Assembly: GCF_020831925.1 (NCBI RefSeq)
Contig: NZ_JAFIFQ010000002.1
Span: 103,547 to 167,546 of the forward strand
Direction: 5' to 3'
Length of the DNA: 64,000 bases
Source of the DNA: Alkalimonas sp.
GTDB taxonomy: Bacteria; Pseudomonadota; Gammaproteobacteria; Enterobacterales; Alteromonadaceae
Shown: piece after piece, positions 51,371 to 62,135 of the stretch
How the letters are laid out: each line of letters opens with the position of its first letter
How positions within the stretch are numbered: the stretch's first letter is position 1
The notes under the pieces: model-generated
Seen by the model: the letters and a program-made list of their open reading frames with translations, nothing else
Told to the model about the DNA's origin: nothing
Database searches by the model: none
Translations under genes and position numbers: made by a program

Positions 51371-51445
51371 CGTACGACCTCAATAAGATTGCTAGAGTGA
51401 ATATCAGCATACTAACATGGTTCTCAATTATATTTCCAGAAACCT

Positions 51446-52282
51446 TCAAAGCAGCACCGTTTTATTGCCGTGTACAAAAACCCGGTCTTCTTGTATTAAC
51501 TGCAATGCTCTGGATAGCGCTGCTTTTTCAACATCACGACCGGCTTTTGCCATATCCTGAGCACTGTAATTGTGATCAACCCGACTGACCATTTGTTCAA
51601 TAATGGGGCCTTCATCCAGTTCATTGTTGACAAAGTGCGCGGTCGCTCCAATGATTTTAACGCCACGTTCAAAGGCTTGCTGGTAAGGTTTAGCTCCAAT
51701 AAAGGCAGGCAAAAAACTATGGTGAATATTAATAATCTGCTCAGGGAAGCGACCCACAAAATCCGGTGTTAAAATCCGCATAAACTTTGCCAGCACCAGA
51801 TAATCCGGAGCATAGTGCTCAATCAACTCAAGCATCGCCTGCTCATGCGCAACACGGCTTAATTGCTGATGGCAAATATGATGAAAAGGAATGGAGAAAC
51901 GCTCCGCCAAACCAGCCAATTCATTATAGTTCCCAAGCACAGCGACTATATCCAGCTGCAGGCTGCCATCGAATACCTTCATCAGGATATCTCCCAGGCA
52001 GTGCGACTCCTTCGTGACCAGGATAACCACCCGCTTGCGTTTGGTGGCGGAACCTAAACTGCGCTCACTGCCTGCAGGCAATATGCGGTCCAAATCGGAG
52101 AGGAGCCTGGCATCGTCAAACTGTCCTTCCAACTCAGTCCGCATGTAAAACTGGCCAGATACTGGATCAACGTATTCGGTATTGCGAATAATATTTAACT
52201 GATGCTGAAAACAAATGCCGGTAATCTGGGCAATTAATCCTTTCGAGTCCGGACATTCGGTCCGTAAAATCTTACGCTCCAT
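51446..52282 (-). CDS. purU: Formyltetrahydrofolate deformylase
   Basis: ECPDSKGLIAQITGICFQHQLNIIRNTEYVDPVSGQFYMRTELEG ACT domain; INIHHSFLPAFIGAKPYQQAFERGVKIIGATAHFVNNELDEGPIIEQ. ORF track opens at 52339. Confidence 0.97.
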   Translation of the reverse strand: MERKILRTECPDSKGLIAQITGICFQHQLNIIRNTEYVDPVSGQFYMRTELEGQFDDARLLSDLDRILPAGSERSLGSATKRKRVVILVTKESHCLGDILMKVFDGSLQLDIVAVLGNYNELAGLAERFSIPFHHICHQQLSRVAHEQAMLELIEHYAPDYLVLAKFMRILTPDFVGRFPEQIINIHHSFLPAFIGAKPYQQAFERGVKIIGATAHFVNNELDEGPIIEQMVSRVDHNYSAQDMAKAGRDVEKAALSRALQLIQEDRVFVHGNKTVLL

Positions 52283-52469
52283 CGGGCAGCTCTCACTGTT
52301 TTTTATCTGGTTCGATGATTCATAGTACTTTGCACCCATCCAGAAATAAAGACATTTAGATAGCCAAAATAATTATAGCTAAGAATAATAAGATTACGAC
52401 CAGCTTGGTGTTTTACTGCCACAGCTGGCATACTATGTCATTGCTTTAGAACAGAACTCCAGCAGGCCT

Positions 52470-53192
52470 ATGCAGCAGCAATTTGCATTTAATGTGATTG
52501 GCACTATCCGCTCTCCTTACAAACAAAAATTTGCCATCCCACGTCAGCCTGGCTTAGTCCTCGAAGCCAAAGCGCAGTTAATTTTTGCTGAAGCCTACAA
52601 TGCCGAGCCTTTTATCCGTGGCATTGAAGAGTTCAGTCATCTCTGGCTGATGTTTGTTTTCCATGAAACCGCGGACAAGGGTTGGTCTCCGATGGTACGC
52701 CCTCCGCGCCTTGGCGGAAATACCCGCAAAGGCGTGTTTGCCACTCGCGCGACCTTTCGTCCTAATCCAATTGGGCTTTCTGTCGTACAATTGGAAGGGG
52801 TCCGCTGCGTCAATAAGCAGTGGCAACTGGATTTAGCAGGTATTGATTTATTGGATGGTACACCCATCCTGGATATTAAGCCTTATCTGCCCTACTCAGA
52901 TGCTATCCCATATGCCAGCGCCAGTTTTGCCGACACCGCGCCTGAAACCGCAATGACGGTGAGCTTCTCTGCTGAAGCGGAGCAGTTTTGTCAACGTCAG
53001 AGCCGTTGGCCAGAACTTAAAACTTTGATCGAAAAGGTGTTGAAACAAGATCCAAGGCCGCCTTATAAAAAGAAACACACTGGCGAACAGAGCTATGGTA
53101 TGACACTCTATAACTTAAATATTCAATGGAAAGTGACAGGAGAACACCATTATGTCTATGCGATCACTCCCCTTGGTGAGCTTGCTGGTTAG
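52470..53192 (+). CDS. trmO: tRNA m6t6A37 methyltransferase TrmO (TsaA)
   Basis: GTIRSPYKQKFAIPRQPGLV...EEFSHLWLMFVFH...RATFRPNPIGLSVVQLEGV...LLDGTPILDIKPYLPYSDA. Confidence 0.96.
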   Translation: MQQQFAFNVIGTIRSPYKQKFAIPRQPGLVLEAKAQLIFAEAYNAEPFIRGIEEFSHLWLMFVFHETADKGWSPMVRPPRLGGNTRKGVFATRATFRPNPIGLSVVQLEGVRCVNKQWQLDLAGIDLLDGTPILDIKPYLPYSDAIPYASASFADTAPETAMTVSFSAEAEQFCQRQSRWPELKTLIEKVLKQDPRPPYKKKHTGEQSYGMTLYNLNIQWKVTGEHHYVYAITPLGELAG

Positions 53193-54204
53193 TGGCAGCG
53201 TGCTGGCACTACCGCCATTACCCGAGCCAGTCAGCAACAATGCGGTGGCCAGTGCAACGGTGCGTGGCAAAACCTACGTGATCAGCATGATGGGCATGGG
53301 TCAGGGCAAAAGCAGTCAGGACATGCACAATAAAGTATGGGTGCATACCGTTGGTGAGTTTGGCTGGAGCAGCATGCCGGAGGTTCCCAGCCAGACGCGC
53401 TTAACCGGCCGTGTTGCAGCCAGTGCCGTAGCACTAAATAATAATTTTTTTGTCTTTGGTGGCTACAGCGTCGATCGTCAGGGCAATCGCAATACCTCGG
53501 TTGAAAGCTACCGCTTTAACCCAGTCACCCAGCGCTACACAAGAGTCAATCCTATCCCTGTGCCAGTGGACGATACGCTGGCCCTGACCTATCAGGATCG
53601 TTACGTCTATCTGGTTGGCGGCTGGAGTGATGATGGTGCGGTTAATCTGGTACAGGTCTTTGATAACTTTACCCAGCAGTGGAGTCAGGCAACCCCAATG
53701 CCAGGCAAAGCCAGCTATGGCCTTGCCGGTGCAATCGTCAATGACCATATCGTTTTTTGCGATGGCGTCAGTCTGGATTATCAGAGTGGCCAACGGGTTA
53801 AAGCCACCGAACCTGCCTGCTACCAAGGAAAAATCAATGCACGCAATGCACTGCGCATTGAGTGGCAACCTATCCCCCACCCAACTGGTCAGGCTCGATT
53901 TCGGATGGCTGCCATCGAAAGCACAGTGGATGGTGAAGCGGTTGCGGTCTTCATGGGCGGGAGCAAGACCTTTTACCACTTTGACGGCATCAGTGAGCAA
54001 GGCATCAAAGCCCAGCCGGAAGCCAATGTCTGGCTGTACTCTCCGGCCAAACAAGCCTGGCTTGCTGCAAAACCAACCACACCAGTGATGGACTTGCAGG
54101 GTCTGGTGAAAGTGAATAACACCATCTACTCTATCGGTGGCATGCTGGCCGATCAGCAGGTGACGCCTCAAGTCATTCAGCACAGCATTGAGCGGGTAAA
54201 ATAG
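53152..54204 (+). CDS. Exported kelch-repeat protein
   Basis: Signal peptide [19 protein letters not shown]; repeats [10 protein letters not shown]..., [11 protein letters not shown]..., [11 protein letters not shown] aggaga upstream. Confidence 0.85.
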   Translation: MSMRSLPLVSLLVSGSVLALPPLPEPVSNNAVASATVRGKTYVISMMGMGQGKSSQDMHNKVWVHTVGEFGWSSMPEVPSQTRLTGRVAASAVALNNNFFVFGGYSVDRQGNRNTSVESYRFNPVTQRYTRVNPIPVPVDDTLALTYQDRYVYLVGGWSDDGAVNLVQVFDNFTQQWSQATPMPGKASYGLAGAIVNDHIVFCDGVSLDYQSGQRVKATEPACYQGKINARNALRIEWQPIPHPTGQARFRMAAIESTVDGEAVAVFMGGSKTFYHFDGISEQGIKAQPEANVWLYSPAKQAWLAAKPTTPVMDLQGLVKVNNTIYSIGGMLADQQVTPQVIQHSIERVK

Positions 54205-54281
54205 CTGATGATTGGGCATGGCGTTGCCGTCATGCCCTTGCTAGAATACGGCAATTTTATAAACTGCAGACAGGGTCGACA

Positions 54282-56012
54282 ATGCGCAGTAGCCAGTATT
54301 TACTCTCCACCATGAAAGAAAACCCAGCCGATGCTGAAGTGGTCAGCCACAAGCTGATGCTGCGTGCTGGTCTGGTCCGCCGGCTGGCATCCGGTTTATA
54401 CACGTACCTGCCAACCGGCGTGCGCACCTTACGCAAAGTTGAACGTATTGTTCGTGAGGAGCTGGATAAAGCCGGCGCTATCGAAGTCTTAATGCCGATG
54501 GTACAGAATGCTGAACTGTGGCAGGAAAGTGGCCGCTGGGAACAGATGGATGCAGAACTGCTGCGTTTTCAGGACCGCCATCAACGTGACTTTGTGCTTG
54601 GGCCAACCCACGAAGAAGTCATTACCGATCTGATTCGCCGTGAAGTCACCAGTTACAAACAATTACCATTGAATCTTTACCAGATCCAAACCAAGTTCCG
54701 CGATGAACGGCGGCCTCGCTTTGGCGTGATGCGAGCACGTGAGTTTCTGATGAAAGATGCCTACTCTTTCCATCTGTCACAGGATTGCCTGCAAAAAACC
54801 TACGACGCCATGTACCAGGCTTACACCAATATCTTCACCCGTTTGGGACTGGATTTTCGGGCAGTACTGGCAGACAGTGGTGCTATTGGCGGCAGCGTCT
54901 CGCACGAGTTTCATGTATTGGCTAGCTCCGGTGAAGATGCCATCGCCTTCTCAACCGAGAGTGATTATGCGGCCAATGTTGAAATGGCGGCCGCCTTAGC
55001 TCCCCTGAACGAACGACCTGCGCCGACTCATTCACTGACCAAAGTCAGCACGCCAAATGCCGGCAGTGTGGATGAAGTAGCCACTTTGCTTGCGGTAACG
55101 CCAGTTCAGATTGCCAAAACCTTGTTTGTCCATGCACAACAGGATGCAGATGCAACCGGCACTGCTTTCGTTGCACTGGTCTTACGTGGTGATCATCAAC
55201 TAAATGAAATAAAAGCAGAAAAACATCCGCTCGTAGCTCAACCTCTAACATTTGCCAGCGAAGCTGAAGTCCTGCAGCTTACCGGTGCCCAGCCCGGCTC
55301 AGTGGGCCCGGTTGGTCTTGATATTCCAGTGATTGCCGATCACAGCGCTGCTCAGCTGGCCGATTTTATTTGTGGTGCAAATGAAACAGGCTTTCATTTG
55401 ACCGGCGTGAACTGGCTGCGGGACATTCCAGACTTTGACACAGCTGATTTACGCAATGTGGTTAGTGGCGATGCCAGTCCTTGTGGTAAGGGCAGCCTGG
55501 AAATCCGCCGTGGTATTGAGGTCGGACACATCTTCCAGCTGGGGGATAAATACTCTCAGGCAATGAAAGCCGGTGTGTTGAATGAAGATGGTAAAAACCA
55601 GATCCTGACCATGGGCTGCTACGGGATTGGGGTTTCCCGCATCATGGCTGCGGCCATTGAGCAAAACCATGACGAACATGGCATTATCTGGCCAGATGCC
55701 ATTGCTCCCTTCCAAATCGCTCTGATCCCAATGAATATGCACAAGTCGGTCCGCATTCAGCAAGCGGCTGAACAGCTGTATGAGCAATTGACCGCAGCTG
55801 GTTTTGAGGTGCTATTTGATGATCGCAAAGAGCGGCCTGGCGTGATGTTTGCCGATATGGAATTGATCGGTATTCCGCATCAGATTGTGATTGGTGAGCG
55901 TAACCTGGACCAGCAACAGGTGGAGTACAAGCACCGCCGTACTGGTGAAAAATCTTTACTTACGCTGGATGCGGTTGTGGCCGAGATGCAAGCCAAGATC
56001 CAGACAATTTAA
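54282..56012 (+). CDS. proS: Prolyl-tRNA synthetase, bacterial type with INS domain
   Basis: [46 protein letters not shown]; class II motifs [13 protein letters not shown] and [25 protein letters not shown]. Confidence 0.98.
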   Translation: MRSSQYLLSTMKENPADAEVVSHKLMLRAGLVRRLASGLYTYLPTGVRTLRKVERIVREELDKAGAIEVLMPMVQNAELWQESGRWEQMDAELLRFQDRHQRDFVLGPTHEEVITDLIRREVTSYKQLPLNLYQIQTKFRDERRPRFGVMRAREFLMKDAYSFHLSQDCLQKTYDAMYQAYTNIFTRLGLDFRAVLADSGAIGGSVSHEFHVLASSGEDAIAFSTESDYAANVEMAAALAPLNERPAPTHSLTKVSTPNAGSVDEVATLLAVTPVQIAKTLFVHAQQDADATGTAFVALVLRGDHQLNEIKAEKHPLVAQPLTFASEAEVLQLTGAQPGSVGPVGLDIPVIADHSAAQLADFICGANETGFHLTGVNWLRDIPDFDTADLRNVVSGDASPCGKGSLEIRRGIEVGHIFQLGDKYSQAMKAGVLNEDGKNQILTMGCYGIGVSRIMAAAIEQNHDEHGIIWPDAIAPFQIALIPMNMHKSVRIQQAAEQLYEQLTAAGFEVLFDDRKERPGVMFADMELIGIPHQIVIGERNLDQQQVEYKHRRTGEKSLLTLDAVVAEMQAKIQTI

Positions 56013-56022
56013 GTTGTTTCTT

Positions 56023-56053
56023 ATCCGCTTCAGGGCCAAGCCCTGAAGCGGAT
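56023..56053. terminator. Long hairpin between convergent proS and the DUF2750 gene (possible terminator without a clear T-tract)
   Basis: atccgcttcagggc-caa-gccctgaagcggat, 14-bp perfect stem. Confidence 0.55.
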
Positions 56054-56060
56054 CCATCTT

Positions 56061-56459
56061 TCAATCGCTCAGTTCAGCCTGCAAGGCTTCTTCCAGCTCA
56101 AGCGGATTAACCACCACTCCAGGACCTTCAGCATCTGGAAACACGGCTATGGCCAACTCATCGCCCTGCAAACCAGATGTCCACTTTTCTAACCAGGTGG
56201 CTAATGGAATGGATTGAGCCTGACACTCGCTCCACTCGCCATCAATCCAAAGCTCAGCCAGCTCCGCATGGGGCCAAACTGGAATGCAACGCTCATCTTC
56301 GGCACTCACCAGCACGAAGCCTTCATCATCCACCAGGATCCAAATCGCATCCAGATCTGCAGCCGCATGCACAAAGTACTCGTACCGCTGCTCCGGAGTT
56401 AACTGAACCAACTTATCCAATTCATCTTGATTTAACTGATATTCCATCATTTCCCTCAC
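56061..56459 (-). CDS. DUF2750-like protein
   Basis: LTPEQRYEYFVHAAADLDAIWILVDDEGFVLVSAEDERCIPVWPHAELAELW. Confidence 0.85.
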   Translation of the reverse strand: MREMMEYQLNQDELDKLVQLTPEQRYEYFVHAAADLDAIWILVDDEGFVLVSAEDERCIPVWPHAELAELWIDGEWSECQAQSIPLATWLEKWTSGLQGDELAIAVFPDAEGPGVVVNPLELEEALQAELSD

Positions 56460-56484
56460 TTTTACCGGAGCTGTCCGGCCTGAT

Positions 56485-56919
56485 TTATCCGAAAAAAACC
56501 AACCACAACAAACGCAGCCAAATCACCCAAAGTACAGCACAACTGTAAATGAAGGTGCGAAAGCGCCAGCGCAAGCGGTTACTGCCGGTATGGATCACAG
56601 CATGGCCGACCCGCAACAACAGATAAAAGGCCCCCATCAATACAAAAGCCGTATCAGCCAACCCCTGCTGTAAAATAAACACAACTGAAAACAAGTACAG
56701 CATGGGCATTTGAAATTGATTGTCAAAATTGCGGCCAGTGGCAATCACCTTTGCACTTGCTTTATCGAGTTGCATCAACTGAAAAGCATCCATTGTCAAC
56801 TCCCCACGGCGCGCAGCAGCGAAACGTCGACGCCCCATCAACACCAGTACCACACTGGTTAGCAACACCTGACCAAAGACCGTCAATAGCAACCATTTAT
56901 CCATCACGTCATTACTCAC
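56485..56919 (-). CDS. MAPEG family membrane protein
   Basis: Four hydrophobic segments; NFDNQFQMPMLYLFSVVFI...LLLRVGHAVIHTGSNRLRWR MAPEG-like. Confidence 0.8.
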   Translation of the reverse strand: MSNDVMDKWLLLTVFGQVLLTSVVLVLMGRRRFAAARRGELTMDAFQLMQLDKASAKVIATGRNFDNQFQMPMLYLFSVVFILQQGLADTAFVLMGAFYLLLRVGHAVIHTGSNRLRWRFRTFIYSCAVLWVIWLRLLWLVFFG

Positions 56920-57051
56920 TCACCCTGAATTTTTGCTCAGCTTATAGCATCCGGCTAACGGATACCAGCGCTGGCTAAGCAAGGTTGAACAAAGCGGTCA
57001 AATTCATAGCATCCTCTGATATACTCGCATCATTTATGCATCGGAGCACTT

Positions 57052-57666
57052 ATGGCTCAACTTTATTTCTATTACTCGGCAATGAATGCTGGTAAATCTA
57101 CCTCCTTGCTGCAGAGCGCCTACAATTACCGCGAGCGCGGTATGCAAGTCGCCCTGTTTACCGCTGCAATAGACAACCGTTTCGGTGAAGGTGTGATCAG
57201 TTCACGCATTGGATTATCCATGCCTGCTACCTTGTTCGACTCAGATTTTCATTTTTACAACGAGCTAAAAACACAGTCTGTTGATTGTGTGTTGATCGAT
57301 GAAGCACAGTTTCTTAGCCGGGCTCAGGTGCGGCAGCTAACCGATGTAGTGGATGCACTGAATATTCCTGTGCTGGCTTATGGCCTGCGTACGGACTTTA
57401 CTGGTGCTACCTTTGCCGGTAGCGAAGCTTTATTGGCCTGGGCCGATAAGCTGGTCGAGCTGAAAACTGTTTGTCATTGTGGCCGCAAAGCCAACTTTGT
57501 GGTGCGGCTGGATGCTGATGGCAAGCCAAGCCGACACGGTGATCAAATTCAAATTGGCGGCAATGAACGTTATGTGTCGATGTGCCGGGCACATTTCAAA
57601 GAATTGGTTTGGTCGTCCCCGCCCGAGGAAACGCTTTGTCATACTGCCACAGCTACGCTAAGCTAG
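57052..57666 (+). CDS. tdk: Thymidine kinase
   Basis: [84 protein letters not shown]. Confidence 0.97.
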   Translation: MAQLYFYYSAMNAGKSTSLLQSAYNYRERGMQVALFTAAIDNRFGEGVISSRIGLSMPATLFDSDFHFYNELKTQSVDCVLIDEAQFLSRAQVRQLTDVVDALNIPVLAYGLRTDFTGATFAGSEALLAWADKLVELKTVCHCGRKANFVVRLDADGKPSRHGDQIQIGGNERYVSMCRAHFKELVWSSPPEETLCHTATATLS

Positions 57667-57710
57667 CTTTTATAGTAGGCGCGAAGCGCCTCAAGGCAAC
57701 GAGGCTGTGC

Positions 57711-59261
57711 ATGCCAACAGAACGAAAAGATACGCCGCACTTTTGGGCCATTATCGATGCGCTTCCCATTGCGGTCTTGTTAAAAGATACCGCGAAACCT
57801 GATATTTTTGCCAATCAACAGGCACTTCAACTCCTTGGGCTAAAACCAAGCCAGCAGGTGTTGAGCTTAAGCGATATCCGCCATATCGAGCTGACCGAGC
57901 CGGATAGCAACGAAGTGCTTGGTCTGGTTCAAAATCCACTGTTGCTAGCGCTAGGTGGCTCTTCACTGCACCAGGTTGTTTGTCTTAACCAGAATAAATT
58001 CAGAGTACAACTGGAATCGAGGCTGATACAGCTAAGCTTTACCCTGAGTAAATCGGTACTCATTGTATTAAAACCTGAGCAACCTCATGATATTGCTGCA
58101 GCCGGGCAGAGCAGCACACATGAAGTCAGTGAACTAGAAGAGGCACTCGCTTTTGACAAGTTGATTTCATTAATCTCCGCAGAGCTAATTAATGTACAAC
58201 CAGATGAACTTGATACCCATATTGAGGATGCTTTAACCGCTCTTGGTGAGTTCTGCCATGCCGATCGAAGTTATGTGTTTTTATTCCATGACGACATGAC
58301 CCTGATGAGCAATACTCATGAATGGGTACGTACTGGTGTATCCTCGCACAAAGAACATCTACAAAATATGCCTGAATCATCACAACCTTATATTTGGCAA
58401 GTCCTGCAAAAGCAGCATGTTTTTGTAGCTTCCGACATTGAGCAACTTCCTGCTGAAGCTGCACTTGAAAAGCAAGAGTTCAGAAATGAAGATATTCAGT
58501 CGATTCTTTGTTCAGCTATGTATAGTCAGGGTCAACTGATTGGTTTTGTTGGCTGCGATATGGTCGCGCGCAAACGTGCCTGGACCAACTCAGATATACG
58601 CCGTCTCAAATTAGTTGGCAATATGATTGGCAACACCATACAGAACATTAATTACCGCTTGTCTCTGGAGCAAATGCAGCAAGAGCTGTTGCAAGCCAAT
58701 CGCGAGCTGCAGGAACTTGCCAGTCGTGATGGTCTTACTGGCATAGCCAATCGCCGCCACTTCGATCTGATACTGCAACAAGAGCTAAACCGCTGTGCCC
58801 GCCTGCATCTGCCTCTGGGCCTTATCATGGCAGATATTGATTACTTCAAGAGCTACAACGACAGCTATGGGCACCTTGCCGGTGATGATGTGTTAAAGCA
58901 AGTGGCCGGGCAACTGTCAGAAACCATCAAGCGACAAGGCGAGCTGGTGGCTCGCTATGGTGGTGAAGAGTTTGCGATTATTGTCCCTGGCTGCTCAGCA
59001 GCTGATCTTCGCCTGTTGCTGGAAAACCTGCGGAGTCGTATCGAGCAATTATCCATTGTCCATGCGAAAGCACCGGCCCGGCAGCTTACTATCAGCCTTG
59101 GGGCCAGCCTGACCGAGCCAGACAAAAATACCAGCAGCAGTGAACTGATTAATGAGGCCGACAGCGCCCTTTACCGCGCAAAAGCTCAGGGGCGAAATCG
59201 GGCCGAAGTGATCCTGCCGTCCGAAAACGGCAGGCTCCCGCCCGGCAATCAGAAGCGATAG
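57711..59261 (+). CDS. GAF-GGDEF diguanylate cyclase
   Basis: N-terminal PAS-like and GAF-like regions; ELASRDGLTGIANRRHFDLIL; RYGGEEFAIIVPG (GGEEF). Start at 57711 has SD-like gagg; ORF track opens at 57582. Confidence 0.93.
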   Translation: MPTERKDTPHFWAIIDALPIAVLLKDTAKPDIFANQQALQLLGLKPSQQVLSLSDIRHIELTEPDSNEVLGLVQNPLLLALGGSSLHQVVCLNQNKFRVQLESRLIQLSFTLSKSVLIVLKPEQPHDIAAAGQSSTHEVSELEEALAFDKLISLISAELINVQPDELDTHIEDALTALGEFCHADRSYVFLFHDDMTLMSNTHEWVRTGVSSHKEHLQNMPESSQPYIWQVLQKQHVFVASDIEQLPAEAALEKQEFRNEDIQSILCSAMYSQGQLIGFVGCDMVARKRAWTNSDIRRLKLVGNMIGNTIQNINYRLSLEQMQQELLQANRELQELASRDGLTGIANRRHFDLILQQELNRCARLHLPLGLIMADIDYFKSYNDSYGHLAGDDVLKQVAGQLSETIKRQGELVARYGGEEFAIIVPGCSAADLRLLLENLRSRIEQLSIVHAKAPARQLTISLGASLTEPDKNTSSSELINEADSALYRAKAQGRNRAEVILPSENGRLPPGNQKR

Positions 59262-60034
59262 CTGGCACCTAAGGTATACAAGTCTTCCCCGGTTTCAAAG
59301 CTATCGAAACTAACCGAAGCCCGTACTGCCAGATTTGCCACTGGGAACCACTGCCCACGCACCGTGAATGAATCACGCTCTGTGCTGATCATGTTTTTCG
59401 ACGTCCAGTCGTAAAATAAACCAACCGACAACTCTTTGCCGAAATAGTAATCACCACCAAAGCTGTAGGCGTTTCGACTGGTGCTACGCAAATCACGGTA
59501 ACTGGCTTCTACATTCAGGTGATCACCGGTTGGAAGACGCATCAGCTTCTTCGTACTAAAACCAAACTCGGTGCGGGTGCCGGTACTATCTGGACGTGTA
59601 TGATCAATATCAAAAGTCACCAGCCAATCCGAGTCGAAAAAATAGCCCAGTTGGGTCAGTGCCGACTTTGTGCTGGAGCGATTGATGCTTTCATACTCAA
59701 AACTAACATAAAAGTTATGGCTGCTGTCCATGTATTTGCCACCCAGACGCCAGGCAGAAAAGCTTTCTTTTAAACCATCCTCTTTTAAGGTACCACGCAC
59801 ATAATCGCCAAACACACTGCTATTACGACCAAGGAATGCTGCTTCGGCAAATGGAGCCGCTACATTGCCCTGCACCGGCGTAAGATAAAAGCGGTGCGAC
59901 AGATCAAAGCGCTGTAGATCAGCCTGAGCCACATCGCCCCAGTTATAGTGAACGGTCGATTCATGCTGATAACTGGCTGCCATGCTGGAAATAGAAACCA
60001 CCGACAGTAAAGAGGCAAGCAGAGTACGCTTCAT
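59249..60034 (-). CDS. Putative outer-membrane porin/beta-barrel protein
   Basis: Signal peptide MKRTLLASLLSVVSISSMA; alternating amphipathic strands ending in aromatic F (YTLGASYRF). Confidence 0.82.
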   Translation of the reverse strand: MKRTLLASLLSVVSISSMAASYQHESTVHYNWGDVAQADLQRFDLSHRFYLTPVQGNVAAPFAEAAFLGRNSSVFGDYVRGTLKEDGLKESFSAWRLGGKYMDSSHNFYVSFEYESINRSSTKSALTQLGYFFDSDWLVTFDIDHTRPDSTGTRTEFGFSTKKLMRLPTGDHLNVEASYRDLRSTSRNAYSFGGDYYFGKELSVGLFYDWTSKNMISTERDSFTVRGQWFPVANLAVRASVSFDSFETGEDLYTLGASYRF

Positions 60035-60146
60035 AATTTCTTATCCTTAATGCTACTAAGTAAAACGATTGGCGGCATGCTAGCGTTCTGAAACTTAATG
60101 AAAACTGAACATTACCATCAGCAAGGTATTCTGGGTCATTGATTGC

Positions 60147-62135
60147 TTAGTCTTGCAGCAACTGTCGCTGCAGCAGTTGCAAACGGTCACGGCATGCCGC
60201 GGCTTGCTCAAACTCAAGATTTTCTGCATGCAACCGCATTTGGCTTTCTAGCGCCTTCATCTCATCGGCCAGTGCATTGCGGTCATGATGGTAGGCAGCA
60301 GCCTGCTCAGCAACCATTTTCTTATCAGATGGCTGCTGCGCCAGGTCCATCACATCAGCGATTTTCTTATTCAAACCTTTGGGCGTGATACCATGGGCTT
60401 CATTAAACGCAATTTGCTTATTCCGCCGACGCTCGGTTTCGTCCATGGCACGCTGCATGGAACCGGTAATGGAGTCGGCGTACAAGATAGCTTTACCATG
60501 CAGGTTACGGGCAGCTCGACCAATGGTTTGAATTAAAGAGCGATCAGAGCGCAAAAAGCCTTCTTTATCAGCATCCAGAATAGCTACCAATGAAACTTCG
60601 GGAATGTCCAACCCTTCGCGAAGTAAGTTAATGCCTACCAACACATCAAACACACCTAATCGTAAATCGCGAATGATCTCAACCCGCTCCACCGTATCAA
60701 TATCTGAGTGCAGGTAACGCACCTTCACCTGATGCTCTTGCAAGTAATCGGTAAGATCCTCGGCCATTTTCTTCGTCAGCGTGGTTACCAGTACCCGCTC
60801 ATTACGCGTTGCCCGCAGATAAGCTTCCGATAAAAGATCATCCACTTGGGTTGCAACCGGGCGGATTTCAATCTCCGGATCAATCAGTCCGGTTGGCCGC
60901 ACCACCTGCTCCACCACCTCACCAGCGGATTTTTCCAGCTCATACTTAGCCGGCGTAGCGGATACATAGATCCGCTGGGGCGCAATGCTTTCAAACTCTT
61001 CAAACTTCAAGGGCCGGTTATCCAGTGCAGATGGCAAGCGGAAGCCATAATTGACAAGGTTTTCTTTGCGCGAACGATCGCCCTTGTACATGGCACCAAT
61101 CTGCGAAATAGTGACGTGCGATTCATCAATAAACATCAGACCGTCGGCCGGAAAATAATCCAACAGCGTTGGCGGTGGCTCACCCGGCATTCTACCAGAT
61201 AAGTAGCGAGAGTAGTTTTCAATACCAGAGCAATAACCAAGCTCAACCATCATTTCTATATCAAACTGGGTTCGCTGGGTCAGGCGTTGCTCTTCCACCA
61301 ATTTGTTATCCGCCAGCAACTGCTGCTTGCGATGCTGCAACTCAACTTTGATGTTTTCAACGGCGGCGAGTATTTTTTCACGCGGAGTAACATAATGGGT
61401 CTTTGGGTAGATGGTGTAACGTGAAACCACTTTTTCAATGCTGCCGGTCAGGGGATCAAACAAACTAATACGTTCCACTTCTTCATCGAACAATTCCACC
61501 CGAACGGCAAAACTATCTGACTCGGCCGGGAAAATATCAATAACATCGCCACGAACCCGGTAACTGGCGCGCTCAAAGGCCAGATCATTGCGCTGGTACT
61601 GCAGCTCTGCCAAACGCCGCAGTATAAAACGCTGGTCCAGCGTATCGCCCTGACGAAGATGCAGCAGCATCTTCATGTATGACTCAGGGTCACCTAAACC
61701 ATAAATGGCAGAAACCGAGGCAATAATCACCACATCGCGCCGTTCCATCAGTGCTTTTGTAGCAGAGAGACGCATTTGCTCAATATGCTCGTTGATGGAA
61801 GCATCTTTTTCAATAAAGGTATCGGTGGATGGCACATAGGCTTCTGGCTGATAATAATCGTAGTAAGAGACAAAGTATTCGACCGCGTTGTCCGGGAAGA
61901 AGGCTTTCATCTCACCATACAACTGCGCAGCGAGGGTTTTATTATGGGCCATAATCAGCGTCGGACGGCTTACCTGCTGAATGATGTTCGCCATGGTAAA
62001 GGTTTTGCCCGAGCCTGTAACACCGAGTAAGGTTTGATGTGCCAACCCCGATTCCAGCCCATCCACCAGCTTGGCAATAGCCTCCGGTTGATCGCCTGCC
62101 GGCTGATAGTCGGAGACCAGTCGAAACGCTTTCAT
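60147..62135 (-). CDS. uvrB: Excinuclease ABC subunit B
   Basis: [77 protein letters not shown]. Confidence 0.98.
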   Translation of the reverse strand: MKAFRLVSDYQPAGDQPEAIAKLVDGLESGLAHQTLLGVTGSGKTFTMANIIQQVSRPTLIMAHNKTLAAQLYGEMKAFFPDNAVEYFVSYYDYYQPEAYVPSTDTFIEKDASINEHIEQMRLSATKALMERRDVVIIASVSAIYGLGDPESYMKMLLHLRQGDTLDQRFILRRLAELQYQRNDLAFERASYRVRGDVIDIFPAESDSFAVRVELFDEEVERISLFDPLTGSIEKVVSRYTIYPKTHYVTPREKILAAVENIKVELQHRKQQLLADNKLVEEQRLTQRTQFDIEMMVELGYCSGIENYSRYLSGRMPGEPPPTLLDYFPADGLMFIDESHVTISQIGAMYKGDRSRKENLVNYGFRLPSALDNRPLKFEEFESIAPQRIYVSATPAKYELEKSAGEVVEQVVRPTGLIDPEIEIRPVATQVDDLLSEAYLRATRNERVLVTTLTKKMAEDLTDYLQEHQVKVRYLHSDIDTVERVEIIRDLRLGVFDVLVGINLLREGLDIPEVSLVAILDADKEGFLRSDRSLIQTIGRAARNLHGKAILYADSITGSMQRAMDETERRRNKQIAFNEAHGITPKGLNKKIADVMDLAQQPSDKKMVAEQAAAYHHDRNALADEMKALESQMRLHAENLEFEQAAACRDRLQLLQRQLLQD

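Noticed and set aside
53434-54219. 261-aa minus-strand ORF opposite the kelch gene
   Set aside because: Lies antisense to a well-supported coding region, shows no recognisable motif and has no matching RBS or operon context. Treated as a shadow ORF.
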